In this document: positions 35,125 to 45,945 of the stretch, in pieces
How positions within the stretch are numbered: position 1 is the stretch's first letter
Layout: each line of letters opens with the position of its first letter
From: Cocos nucifera
Taxonomy: Eukaryota > Streptophyta > Magnoliopsida > Arecales > Arecaceae
Direction: 5' to 3'
Length of the DNA stretch: 64,000 nucleotides
Assembly (NCBI GenBank): GCA_006176705.1
Contig: QRFJ01000057.1
Coordinates: 3,712,178-3,776,177 of the forward strand
Notes under the pieces: generated by a model
Seen by the model: only the letters and a program-made list of their open reading frames with translations
What the model was told of the DNA's origin: nothing
Database searches by the model: none
Position numbers and translations under genes: made by a program

Positions 35125-36504
35125 TCAAGACATACCAATAAGAATACTCACCGACGCGATCAAAATTATTGCACTAATTTTTTTTTGGGCAGTGTTAATG
35201 GGAGCTGCAGAAGGGCTTTCTGCACGGCTATTAACAGGCCTTCCTCCAGCGCTTATGTTAACCAGCTTGATGAATGTCGTGGTGGATTCCTCGCTATCTC
35301 TCATCCCATATCTCAATGGAAACTCTTGTTTACGGCACGTGAGGTTTTTAAACAGAGCGGCATCACAATTGCAATCTTTCAAGCATGCTTCTTTGCAATC
35401 TTCCTTGCTTGTCACAGACAACGGCGCAGCGTAGGAATCAACCATCCAAGTTACACTCTCCAGAGTGGACATGTATGTCATGTTATCATCGCCCAAGTAG
35501 CAACCTGCAGTGGTTGTGATGTTTCTTCTGCATCCGCTCCATGTCCTGTTAGTATCAAGATAATCGAAACCAGGCAGACACATGCATCCCACTTGTCCAT
35601 CTGCGGAAGTGCAGTAGCTGTTCACGCCACAGGTTCCCTTGACCGCACACGGATCTGTTGCTTGTGGGAATTCAGCCAAAACCTGTTCTGTGTTTAACTC
35701 CAGATCGTGAGAATATAACCGGAAGATCCCATCCACACCAAGCGTTGCACGATACACTAGTGCTGTCCCGCTCGGGTATCCGCTTGTTAGATTGTATGTG
35801 ACGTTGCCGTGGTGCAGGTAAAGCCAACCTTTATGATCGAGATATAAGCTCAGGTAGCCATCTCCGTTTGTCCCGGAGGCCCAGTAAGCATCCCCTGGAC
35901 TATCTGGTGATGCCACAGGATACAGAACGAGGTTCCCATCGGTCTGCATGTTGAGCTGAAACTTCCCACTCGAATGGTTGGTTCCTGATATGCTGGAAAC
36001 GAGCTCAGATCCAGCGAGCAGCACCTGACCTGCCATGATTGTGTCCGTTGGATGGTCAAAGGTTTCCCATATGACCTCGAAGTTAGAGTCATAGATGACG
36101 AAGTTCCCGGAATCGAGCATGGAAGCAGAGGAAGCATCGGTGCTGCTGGAAATTTGAGAGATGAGTCTCCCTTCGGAGTGCTGTAGGAGGAGTTTGAGCC
36201 CTTCATTAGTTAGCTTCAATACAGCATCTTTGGTCACCGGTAGGTCATCTCGATCTGCTGTCCATATAATAGTAGTGGTGTTTTCAGGAGATACCACCAG
36301 CCATATCCCAATGGAGAAGCCGGTACCTTCCGGGTAGAAACCGAAGGCGAAACGTCCATTTGGTGAGAGCCACGATGTAGGGTTGGTGGTGGGATGGAGA
36401 GAGGCGTCCAAGCTTATGTTGGACTGCCTTGGTTGAGCTGCTCCCGGTGCAAACGGCGATGAGAAGATCGAGAGGAACAGTACGTAAGATATTGCTGAAG
36501 CCAT
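35125..36504 (-). CDS. Kinase-less G-type lectin receptor (lectin-EGF-PAN, stops in membrane helix)
   Basis: The 459-residue protein starts at the ATG at 36504, chosen because a hydrophobic signal peptide follows (MASAISYVLFLSIFSS, about 24 residues). The open frame continues upstream to 36804, but the extra 100 residues look like noncoding DNA. Domains: bulb-type lectin about 30-155 (LSPNGRFAFGFYP, IWTADRD, DSGNFVIYD, WETFDHPTDT), second lectin-like part about 175-260 (QTDGNLVLYP), EGF-like Cys cluster about 285-320, PAN about 335-420 (CKEACLKDCNCDAALF), and Ser/Ala/Pro-rich stalk. About ten N-glycosylation sequons. It then ends after 17 hydrophobic residues (442-459). Rice LECRK relatives are about 800 residues with a cytoplasmic kinase, absent here. 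The intact exterior suggests either a recent truncation or a retained secreted or membrane-tethered lectin. No intron is evident. Confidence 0.85.
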   Translation of the reverse strand: MASAISYVLFLSIFSSPFAPGAAQPRQSNISLDASLHPTTNPTSWLSPNGRFAFGFYPEGTGFSIGIWLVVSPENTTTIIWTADRDDLPVTKDAVLKLTNEGLKLLLQHSEGRLISQISSSTDASSASMLDSGNFVIYDSNFEVIWETFDHPTDTIMAGQVLLAGSELVSSISGTNHSSGKFQLNMQTDGNLVLYPVASPDSPGDAYWASGTNGDGYLSLYLDHKGWLYLHHGNVTYNLTSGYPSGTALVYRATLGVDGIFRLYSHDLELNTEQVLAEFPQATDPCAVKGTCGVNSYCTSADGQVGCMCLPGFDYLDTNRTWSGCRRNITTTAGCYLGDDNMTYMSTLESVTWMVDSYAAPLSVTSKEDCKEACLKDCNCDAALFKNLTCRKQEFPLRYGMRDSEESTTTFIKLVNISAGGRPVNSRAESPSAAPINTAQKKISAIILIASVSILIGMS

Positions 36505-36638
36505 TAGAGAAAATGACCAAGAAAGGATTCTCAGAAAAAAGAAAACGACCAAGAAAGGATTGCGAGGAGTTGCTGATATCCTGTGCTCTATAAATTCTTT
36601 TGTGGACCGACTGCAAGTAATTGAGATGAAGACCAGGA

Positions 36639-36766
36639 ACCGGTAATGACTCGGTAACAAGAATGAGAGATTCATTAGGTTGACCTCAAGTAAACGCAAC
36701 GGAATTGACAATGACTCGGTAGCGATAATGACAAATTCTTTGGGGGTTGACACAATGTAAACGCCC
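36639..36766. promoter_or_regulatory. Duplicated promoter segment with TTGAC boxes
   Basis: Upstream of the kinase-less receptor, a roughly 65 bp segment is present twice (AATGACTCGGT at 36645 and again at 36710, each followed by a TTGAC and GTAAACGC). It contains TTGACC at 36680-36685 and TTGACA at 36705-36710 and 36747-36752. TTGAC[C/T] is the WRKY-binding W-box, so one strict box and two cores are present. WRKY control of defence receptors is known in plants; its action here is inferred. Confidence 0.45.
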
Positions 36767-36836
36767 ATTTCGTCTTGCCTCCAATTTGGGCACTTTCCTA
36801 GCATCCTGAGGGTTTTCCGGTCCTCTTGGAGACGCA

Positions 36837-36937
36837 GGAAAGTTCAAGCTTCCATAAGAGAAGTACGGGACCATTTATTCATGGCACTCATGTCCCACAT
36901 CTAGCACGATAAGAAAGTTCAAGCTTCCATACGAGAA
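36837..36937. repeat. Spaced direct repeat upstream of the receptor
   Basis: GAAAGTTCAAGCTTCCATA occurs at about 36838 and again at 36913, each followed by [A/C]GAGAA. The spacing of about 75 bp suggests a local duplication in the 5' region of the receptor gene. Confidence 0.7.
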
Positions 36938-37448
36938 ACTCAAGGATCTCTAGAAAAATTAAGGTTTCGGCGTCCTCTGTGCTCTTCAAATCCCTGTATT
37001 CTTTCTCCATGTGGGTTGCTTATGTTCCGCAAGCTCTTCTGACGGTCACAAAGCCATCCTTGCCATTCTGTCCTCCCTTCCTTTGTGGCTGTTACGTCTT
37101 TGTTTTCTGCCCCAAACCCCACCCACGGTGGTGGTTTCTTCTCTGCTACGTTACCCCCTTTGTAAATTGCACTCATTCACTTTAATTAAATAAAGTTGGA
37201 GGAAGTTTCTCACTTCGCGTATTTCGTCAAAAAAGGAAGAAAGAAAGACCAAAGGTAAACACAACGACTCCGTGATTGAAGCTGGTGGGCTCACGCGCTT
37301 AATTTATTGAGAGAGAATGGGCTGAAGCTTCAGCACCATTACTTCAGTATTAGCTGGTCCCAACTCTCTTGAGCTGTTGATCACTTGTTATAGATAAAAG
37401 CATCTAAGCCAGCTTCTTACGCTAGCACATGAATCTACCCGTTTGTCA

Positions 37449-37616
37449 GAAAAAATTATTAGGTAGACTCATTCTATCATAGGTAAAGCCAATGAAAAGT
37501 CATACATTAGTAGATTATTCATTAATTGCTAATCTCGAGGTTATGAGATAAAAAAGCAGGCAATCAAAATTTATAAAAGGCTTTGTCCGAACGAGTCTAT
37601 CTAAAAGTTTTTCATG
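37449..37616. mobile_element. Small MITE with about 28 bp terminal repeats
   Basis: The left end CAGAAAAAATTATTAGGTAG continues to ACTCATTC; the right end, read inward, has GAAAAACTTTTAGATAGACT then CGTTC. About 75-80% of the 28 positions agree. The total is about 165 bp with no coding sequence. Flanking words (TTGTCA and ATGTCA) are only suggestive of a target duplication. Confidence 0.5.
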
Positions 37617-38489
37617 TCACAGGTAAGATGATTGCTTATAAATGTTATGTTTATCTGCTAATGGAAGCAGTGTTACTTTGATTTTATGGAATTCCTGCAT
37701 GTAAAAGCCAAATGCAGTTTCCCTGCATAGATATCTTTCATGCTTCGGCTGGACTCTCATTTTAATTAATGGAGCTAAAGTGTGAGAATATTAGTTATTC
37801 CTGATCGGTATATTGCTTCTTAGATTTTAATAAAAGATGAATGCTACTCCGAAGTGGTGCTCGCATGGTGCCCAGTGATTCACGCAGTCTCCCCTCTTGT
37901 CACATAGAAGAGTGAATACACCGGTTGATCAAATGGTGATCCTTTAGGCCTCGGTACGATCCCCGTTATTCCTCTTTGAAATATTGCAGTGCATTTATGG
38001 GAGTGAATCCTTTGCAGTGCTGTGCAGCATTGGACAACCACCACATCAAACGATCACAAAGACGGAAAGATATCAAACAGCATATAGCTGTTGATAGCCA
38101 TCGCTTTCCTGATAACCATCATCCTATAAATCATTGAGCAGTGCAAAATACGGACCGGGATCCTAGATCCATTTACGGCTGAATTTCTTCCCTTCTTTTG
38201 TGCTGCATGCAAGCTCTGCAGCTTCACGGTCAACTGATGGCAAAGAGTTGCCTTTTCCAGAGATATATAAGATTGCTTATCATTCTACCTTTGCCACTAT
38301 ATTCTTTCTTTTTTTTTTTTTAAAGGAAACTTTTTTCCTCCATTCTTGAGCATAGGTTTGCTGTGGTGTGGTTGGACTGATTCTTCTGCATATTTAGATC
38401 TAATTGCAGCCAACTGGGTATAAGCTTTTAGCCTCTCGTCATCGTTGTAATGCTGGTCAAGTGTGTCGCCTTACGTGATGGAAAAGCTT
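37617..38489. other. Upstream intergenic DNA, no gene seen
   Basis: No coding sequence recognised between the MITE and the duplicated flank. It holds ordinary mixed-composition DNA with no termini or repeats I could define. Confidence 0.3.
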
Positions 38490-41409
38490 CCCATGGTTGT
38501 CGGCTTACTTACATGTTGGCAAAGCTTCCCATCGTTGTCTCCTGGGCCCCGACTTTCTAGTCTCAACCGGGCATCAATAATTCTCCGTTATAGGAACTAG
38601 GACAACAAACTAAAGAAAGAATAAAAATTAACAGATATGTTCCACATGGATGCCATACACTATGCTTGTCTCCATATATTGCAAGTTCTGGCCCTTCATT
38701 TATACACAATGAAATGTCCTAGTTATATAGTTTTTTTTTTTTTTTTGCCTCCCTTCTTGTAAGCTGTCAATGTGCTATGCAATGCAACAACAAGATAAGC
38801 GTTATTAAGATTAAAAGCTATGGTAGTAGCGATTGTTTATTGATCATCTAGTGGAAAACCAATTGAAGACTCTAAATATGTACGTGTCGTATGAGCATAA
38901 AATACGATCTAATATGGTAAGATTGATGCTTTCAAATCTTTGCCAATTTTCTTTCAGCTTCCTTGTATATCTCAGTCTTTATGGGGGCGATGGTGTTTTG
39001 ATGATGCCGTTCTTTATTATTTTCTATCTTTAAATGGTGTTGTGTGAAAAGAAAATTTATAAAAGGCTTACAAATGATTTTTGTGGATCTTGCTAATTAT
39101 CTTTGATGAAATATATGATGATTTATTTATATTTTTTAATTTAAAATTTTGAGATTTTATGAATTTTATAAATATAAACAATCTTCTTTAATTTAGACTC
39201 TTGTATAACTTGATTTTCTAAATAAATAAAATTTAATATTTTATCTTTATTTCTCTCTCTTCTCTAAAATTTTTTTGGAATTCTACAAATATATTTCTTA
39301 ATTGTTTATTATGAGATATCTTAAAAAGTCATCTTTTCTCACCTTAAATGAACAGATGCATTCTAACGAAAAAATGCATTCAATTTGATTGTGATATCAA
39401 GGGATACAACTCTTGATGAATGGATAGATTATGAGAAGGGATGTATCCAATGAAAGGATGCATAAGTATCGAATCTTACTTATCCTTTTACATCTATAAA
39501 TAGAAAAGGAATCGTACTTTCCATCCGTTAGAATAACATACCCTTCCATCCGAATAAGATTAGATTAGAGGAGAGAATTGAGAGCATTAATTCAATGAAC
39601 TCAAGTGCACCCATTAAGTTCTTGAGAAGAGGATAGTGTCCACATAAAAGAGGATTTAAGGATAAATTGTTTCAATCAAGTTTGTTGATTTTCAACATAT
39701 CTGGAATTGACTAATTCGGGTTCGACTTTGATCTTTTTTTGTTATAGTGCACTTTAAGGAGAACACGAAATGATTTGTTATATCTTGAGAGTAGACTATC
39801 AACAACTATTTACACCTGAGTAGGGCGAATTCCACTCTAAAGGAAGCACCTTCTAAAGCATGCCTCGGATCGGGTAACATCAACCTTAATTTATATATTT
39901 ATTGTATGCGGAAAGCTATTAATTAAATATCAAACATAAAATTATAATACTAAATAATAAAGATATTTTTCAATAATATATAATAGTTATTAAAAAATCA
40001 AAGAGCTCATAATTCTATTGGGGTGCTGAATTCTCTCTGAAACATAGATAGGGATAGCATTTTCTCTTAAAGATGCAACGAGTGCATGGTGCTTATTTGG
40101 TAACACGAAATTCCTTGCCTACAATAGCTACAGGGAGTCTGTAGATCCATTTTGTCCCCAACTAGTAACTATTGGTTATCTAGGGTTTGAATGAACCATT
40201 TGGGTTGATAATCCAACCTTCTATTTAGGCTCTGTTGGCATTTATATATCTCTGGTGTAAGTGCCATATACCACCTATGGGCCAACTCTAGATCTGGCTA
40301 GGGCTAGGTCTCAAATATTTTGGATTGGGTTTAGGTTCAAATATGAAGCCATTATGTTTCTCGGACCAGACTTGGATATATCACCAGTCTAGATCAAGCT
40401 CAGCCCAAGCCCAAGACCAAATGAGACCTAAATGAAACCCAAACCAGCTCGAACTCAAGCCCGAAATGGAGCTTGAACTTAGGTACTTCTTTATGAACTA
40501 TTTAGAAAATCTGAATGCCCTTTCTAATTGCATTATTAATTTAGTTTTTTATGATCATTAGATGGTTGCTAATACAAAACTACTATAATTAATCAGAAAC
40601 AAAGTGAAGCTACAGTATAAAAAAAATTGAAATAATAAGCTTCAATATGATTCCAACCAGCCTAATTTTTAGCCCAAATTGATAATTCAAGCTGGCCCAA
40701 TCGGGTTTGGACCGAACTTAGGCTGGGGTCGGGTCGGGCTTGGGCCAGGATTTTCTAAAAATTTTTTGGCCTAAGCCTTGCTTGAAGCCCAAAAAAAAAA
40801 GTTGAGACCATGCTTCGGTAGGGAGTGGCGTGGCCAGCCTTAGGTTAGAATGATCTTTGAGCATTTTGCCAAAAAAAAATGATCCTTCTGCATCAGTCCC
40901 TGTGCTCTTTGAATCTTTAGAGGGTAGTATCAAGAATAATATCTCAGGAGGGTTGATTCCCAGACGCGGTCCCGAAATTCATTAAAAAGTAATGTTGTTG
41001 CTAAGCCATACTAATTAGCTGAAATGATGTTTGTCCAGTACGTTAAGCCTAATGCTCTCAAATTCTTCAACACTTGCAGTTTGGTTTAGCCCTGTAGGAC
41101 CCTCATTGTGACAATGTTTCGCAAAGCAAGCTTGAACTTTTTAAAATTTCTTACCTAAGAATTCTCCTATCCTTATTGTTAATTTCAGATCCATTTATAG
41201 TTTGAACCTTAGAGGGACAAAGCGCAGAGCTCAAGCCCTAACCCTATCTGAAATGGCCCATCCCCTCTCTATTTAGTTTTGTACGTTCAACCGGCCTCGG
41301 TTTAACAAGACAACGTTTTTTGCTCTGACTATGTACTTATTGATGATTTTCACCCTTGGCTAATGATTCTCCAAATTTTTCTTGGTAGACAAACTAATCA
41401 ATAGCTATT
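38490..41409. repeat. Receptor-locus flank, segmental copy D2 (left part)
   Basis: Similar to 48780-50650 and to 31826-34390, and at its left end to 7730-7900. It carries a private insertion at about 39110-39990 that contains a TATAAATAG box (about 39492) and looks like a solo LTR or similar, though I could not fix its ends. It also holds the 5'-truncated hAT-like element at 40281-40843. The copy resumes at 47019 after the LTR retrotransposon. Confidence 0.75.
40281..40843. mobile_element. hAT-like element, left end lost
   Basis: Same element as 50027-50636 (shared GGCTAGGGCTAGGTCT, CCTTTATGTTTCTCGGA-like, GAACTATTTAGAAAAT and TTGATAATTCAAGCTGG blocks). It has the same right flank, GTTAGAATGATC, so it is one ancestral insertion carried by duplication and not two insertions. 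The left end and about 500 bp of adjoining flank were deleted, joining it directly to ACCACCTATGG. Confidence 0.75.
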
Positions 41410-41414
41410 CTAGT

Positions 41415-42471
41415 TGTTGAGGATAAATTCCGCTCCCGTCGAAGTCTAGCTCGACGCTCAGTCTAATGCAATTTGTAGCCGCGAAAGAGCTTCGACGGAC
41501 GGGTCTCAGCCGAACTCCTACAGCCGGCCGAACTACTTAGCGCCCGAGCTCCTTGGACTCTAAGCAGCCGGGCTTCGGCCGAGCCCCCGGCGGTCGAGCT
41601 TATTCCAACCCGTTCAGTTGCCGAGCTTCTCCAGACTCCCCTCGTCAGGACCGAATCTCTCCAGCCGACCGAACTACTTAGCGGCCGAGCTCCTCGAACT
41701 CCTAGCGTCCGAGCTTCTACGGACTCGTTCAGACAGCCGAACTTCTCAGCGGCCGAGCTCCTCGAACTCCTTAGCTGACGAGCCACAGCCGAAGTCCAAC
41801 ATTCGACCGAACTCTCCAACGGCCGAGCTTCGGATTCCCAGCGGCCGAACTCCTCAGCGGACGAGCCTTAGCTGCATACCTCCAGCCAGAGGCCTATGAG
41901 AGCCGAACTCCCTCCCCTCCAAGCTAGGAGCCTGAGCTCCTCCAAAATGGGCACACAACAAAGGCCTTCAAACCTTCATCCGCCGCAAGCTCTGTAGCCA
42001 TCACCATCGGTCCACCGATAGCGACCCGCTATGAGGCGGCAACGACTGTCACCATCCCGTGAGACTGGCTCCGCCGAACCTCGAGCGGCCCGCCAGCACG
42101 CGGCTGCAGCTGTCACCATCAACTCGCCACACACGGCACCTTTCCATGAGACTGGCTCCGTCGAACCTCGAGCGGCCTGCCAGCATGCGGCTACAGCTGT
42201 CACCATCAAGCTCCGCTATAAAAAGGACCCCTCCAGATACGCTAACTCTAATCTCTCTCTGATCTCCAAGCTCTCCTCCTCTTCTCTAAGCTCCGAAACT
42301 CATTCCGAGCACTCCATTCCTGTTGGCCAGAGTTGACTTGAGCGTCGGAGGGTCCTACCGGAGCCACCCCCCACCGGCTCCGGACGGAACTTTATTTTGC
42401 AGGTCCCCGACGGCGACCTCAGCGGCCTTGACTTCAGCGACCTCCGACGATGATCAGTTTCTGCACCAACA
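41415..42471 (+). repeat. 5' LTR with duplicated upstream module and TATA box
   Basis: Starts TGTTGAGGATAAATTCC, ends CTGCACCAACA. It contains an 87 bp-period tandem duplication (GAGACTGGCTCCG at 42061 and 42148) just ahead of TATAAAAA at 42217-42224. It differs from the 3' LTR by roughly 6% in the first 215 bp by eye, nearly all C/T or G/A changes. Confidence 0.9.
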
Positions 42472-42474
42472 TAT

Positions 42475-42490
42475 TGGCGCTAGAGGAAGG
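42475..42490 (+). promoter_or_regulatory. Primer-binding site of the nonautonomous LTR element
   Basis: TGGCGCTAGAGGAAGG begins three bases after the LTR. The TGG start is the complement of the tRNA CCA tail. I do not assign the tRNA species. Confidence 0.7.
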
Positions 42491-42587
42491 GCCTCGAACC
42501 TCCGAGGTTCTCTTGCTCTTAAAGGAGTGCTCGGCGACTCTTCTTTTCCCTCTCTGGAGATCTCCCCTTTCTCTCCCGAAGAGAAAA

Positions 42588-44179
42588 TGCCCCCGAAAGA
42601 GCTTCGATGCGGCGATCGACGTCTTCCGCGCCAGGTACACCTGCTCCCATTGCAGCCCCGGTAGCCCAGGCTCTATCCGAAGCCACCGCAGATGTAGAGC
42701 AGTTCAACCTGCCAGATGGGTTCGCCGCCCGTCGAGGTGATACAGACCATGCGACAACCTTCGGTGGAGACTTTGCCAGAAAAATGCGAGGAATCGGCCT
42801 TAAGGAAGAGCATTTGGGCTTGCCAATCGTCCTTAGGAGAGAAACGGAGAGCGGAAGTTCTTCCGCAGAAGTGGAATGAAGTTCGGCGCGAGGAAGGTTC
42901 CGCGGGAAAGCGGAATGGGATTTACCACGAACAGGAAAGCGGAATGAAGTTCGGTGGCAGCAAGGCCGAACTTCTCCTGAAATCTCATCATCGGAATGAA
43001 GTTCGGCGTAAGTGAGGCCGAACTTCTGCTCGGGTATGACACTAAGGGAGCCACCTACGAAGAAGTCACAGGAGGAGGAATGAAGCTCGGGCAAGCGACG
43101 CCGAGCTCTTCCTCGAACTCGTCATCAAGGAAGTTCTCCCCCAGATTTCGGAAGGAGACGGAATGAAGTTCGGCCGCGCTCACGACCTTCCAGCGCAAGC
43201 AAGGCCGTACTCTCCCTCGAGCCCATCATCGAGGAAGCCCCGACAAAGGAGTATGAAGCCCTCCCACAGAAGTTCTTCCACAGAAGCGGAATGAAGTTCG
43301 GCGTGAGGAAGGTTCCGCGGGAAAGCGGAATGGAGTTTACCGCGAGCAGAAAAGTGGAATGAAGTTCGACGGCAGCAAGGCCAAACTTCGCCTGAAATCT
43401 CATCATCGGAATGAAGTTCGATGCAAGTGAGGCCGAACTTCCACTCGAGTATGACACCAAGGAAATCACTATAAAGAATTCACAGGAGGTGGAGTGAAGT
43501 TCGGGCAAGCAAAGTCGAGCTCCCACTCGAGCTCGTCGTCAAGGAAGTTCGGACAAAAGCAGCAGAAAAAGTTCTCCCGCGGAGGGTTTCGCAGAAAAAC
43601 GGAATGAAGTTCGGCGCAAGTGAGGCCGAACTTCACCTCGAAGCCCGTCATCGAGGAAGGGGCATTATTCCTTCCGCGGAGGCTTTCGCGGGAAGGCGGA
43701 ATGAAGTTCGGCACAAGTGAGGCGAAACTCCAGCCCGATTATGTCGCCAAGGAAGCCCCCAACAAAGATTTCACACAAGATGAGACGAAGTTCGGCCGAG
43801 CTCACAACTGCCCCAGGGCAAGCTAGGACTCCCTCTCGAGTATGACTCCAAGGAAGCTCCGACAACTGGGCATAAAGTTCTTCCGCAGGTTTTATAACCC
43901 CTAACTCCTTGAGCTCGCCACCAAGGAGGCCCCGACAAAAGGACGCGAAGAAGCCCTCCCGAAAGGTTCCGCAACTACGTCTCGCTCTTCTAACTCGAAT
44001 TCTCAGCGAAGTTAAAAGAGCCAGCTGCCAAGACCAGAAGGATTACGGTCTCCCCTAAACAAGCGCGGTCGTACTGCGTCTACCATCGCGACCATGGCCA
44101 CGATGCTGAGAAATGCATCCAGCTGCGAGACGAAATTGAGGAACTCATTAGGAAGGAGCGGCTGGAGAAAGTCGGCTAA
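42588..44179 (+). pseudogene. Gag remnants split by tandem repeats
   Basis: An N-terminal gag stretch (42607-42879, RRSTSSAPGTPAPIAAPVAQ and following) ends in a stop. A gag C-terminal knuckle, YCVYHRDHGHDAEKC, lies at 44072-44116 and runs to a stop at 44177-44179. Between them gag is replaced by a roughly 417 bp segment present twice (42857-43273 and 43274-43690), rich in GGAATGAAGTTCGGC and GAGGCCGAACTTC. The minus-strand frames across this stretch (42519-43094, 43125-43526) are repeat artefacts. The pattern is that of an internally deleted element. Confidence 0.8.
42857..43690. repeat. Tandem duplication, period about 417 bp
   Basis: GTTCTTCC[G/A]CAGAAG at 42857 recurs at 43274, and the order of landmarks after each is the same. 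Within each copy the short inverted pair GAAGTTCGGC...GCCGAACTTC recurs and could form stems. Confidence 0.75.
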
Positions 44180-44571
44180 GGGTGCTGCCGTAACTAGAAA
44201 CTCCTGGGTCGACCGTCTTAAAGCGTCATCAACGTTACCCTGGGGAGGAGCTTGGTACATCGGTGGTTCGTCGGCTCCCAACGACAAAGCCAAGAGCTTG
44301 CTCCAAATCAAGAAGGCCAGCATGGGATAGAGGAGGTCGTCTGGACGGGACTTACTGCCCGAGGGAGGGAGCTCCGAGGAACAACGCCCTGACGACCCCT
44401 CAAAAGGGGATGTGCTGTCCATAACTTTCCTTCGATAAAATTCTTCCCTTCCAATAATGTTATTCCCTGGCGCAGAAACTACGGTAACAGGAGATGGAGC
44501 AGTCAAATAGTTGCCGTATTGGAAACTGACGGGAGACCTCGTGCTAATGGGGCCAGATCGAAAGCCTTAGA

Positions 44572-45680
44572 AGCTCGACCGCAGGAGATAAGATCTCCCC
44601 CGAGCGTGCACTTCGATCTCGACCACAGGAGATAAGATCTTCCCTGAGCGCGCACTTCGACCTCGACCACAGGAGATAAGATCTCCCCCGAGGAAAGCTC
44701 AGCCGCAGGAGATAAGATCTCTCCCGAGGAAAGCTCGGCCGCAGGAGATAAGATCTCCCCCGAGCGCGCACTTCGATCTCGGCCGTAGGAGATAAGATCT
44801 CCCCCGAGGAAGGCTCGGCCGTAGGAGATAAGATCTCCCTCGAGGGAAGCTCGGCTGTCGGAGATAAGATCTCCCCCGAGCGTGCACTTCGACCTCGGCC
44901 GCAGGAGATAAGATCTCCCCCGAGGGAAGCTCGGCCGTAGGAGAGAAGATCTCCTCCGAGCGCGCACTTCGACCTCGGCCGCAGGAGATAAGATCTCCTC
45001 CGAGGGAAGCTTAGCTGTAGGAGATAAGATCTCCCCCGAGCGCAGGAAGCTCAGCCACAGAAGATAAGATCTCCCCCGAGGGAAGCTCGACTGCAGGAGA
45101 TAAGATCTCCCCCGAGGGAAGCTCGGCCGCAGGAGATAAGATCTCCTCCGAGCGCGGGAAGCTCGGCCGTAGGAGATAAGATCTCCTCCGAGCGCGCACT
45201 TCGACCTCGGCCGTAGGAGATAAAAATCTCCCCCAAGGAAGGCTCGGCCGCAGGAGATAAGATCTCCCCTGAGCGCGGGAAGCTCGGCTGCAGGAGATAA
45301 GATCTCCCCTGAGGGAAGCTCGACCGTAGGAGATAGGATCTCCCCTGAGCACGCACTTCGACCTCGGCCGCAGGAGATAAGATCTCCCCCGAGGAAAGCT
45401 CGGCCGTAGGAGATAAGATCTCCCCCGAGCGCGCACTTCGACCTCAGCCGCAGGAGATAAGATCTCCCCCGAGGAAGGCTCGGCCGCAGGAGATAAGATC
45501 TCCCCCGAGCGCGCACTTCGACCTCGACCGCAGGAGATGAGATCTCCTCCGAGGAAGGCTCGGCCAGAGATAAGATCTCTCCCGAGCGATCGTGGACAAC
45601 TTTGGCTTTGGATCAGATCCCCCCAAGGGACCGGGCCAACTTCAGTAGTAGGAGATGAGATCTCCCCCGAGCGCCCGCAT
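44572..45680. repeat. Hairpin minisatellite, 27 cores
   Basis: 27 copies of a core close to CAGGAGATAAGATCTCCCCC. GGAGAT and ATCTCC are complementary and flank AAG, so each core is a 6 bp stem with a three-base loop; each also contains AGATCT. Cores are linked by one of two spacers: a short one (GAGGAAAGCTCGGC, unit about 36 bp) or a longer one with GAGCGCGCACTTCGACCT (unit about 44-46 bp), intermixed. The 337-residue minus-strand frame 44503-45516 (repeated GRSYLLRP and GGDLISC) is a by-product of the repeat. Confidence 0.92.
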
Positions 45681-45945
45681 CAATCTCGACCAGAGCGCCT
45701 GAGTAACCTCGGATAGAGGTAAGGCCCACGACGACCTCGGCCAGAGAGCTTCAACATCGACCTTGGCTAGAGAAAGCAACCGTGTCAACCCCGACTGGAA
45801 ATGGAATCTTCGTCGGGCTTCAACCTCGATATCAACTTCAGCTGGAGGCGAGATCCCCCAAGCTTCGACCTAGACCAGCACAGAGCTCGGAGGAAGACTC
45901 CGGCAGTCGCCTTTCCTGCACTCTCTTCCTTCGATTTTCGAACTC

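Noticed and set aside
35002..35697. 231-residue plus-strand frame
   Set aside because: Runs antisense to the receptor PAN/EGF region; a shadow of the conserved gene.
28759..36504. Splicing of the 35 kb ectodomain to the 29 kb kinase (a GTGAGT sits at the helix break)
   Set aside because: The kinase fragment has two frameshifts and no catalytic Asp, and related genes lack an intron there; the GTGAGT is probably chance.
36505..36804. Upstream in-frame extension of the kinase-less receptor by 100 residues
   Set aside because: No signal peptide at the distal Met, unlikely composition, and a clear signal peptide follows the Met at 36504.
42519..43526. Minus-strand frames of 191 and 133 residues in the LTR element
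   Set aside because: They lie across the 417 bp duplication and opposite gag remnants, with repeat-like composition and no family resemblance.
44503..45516. 337-residue minus-strand open frame
   Set aside because: Entirely produced by the 36/44 bp hairpin minisatellite (repeating GRSYLLRP); three overlapping frames are similarly open.
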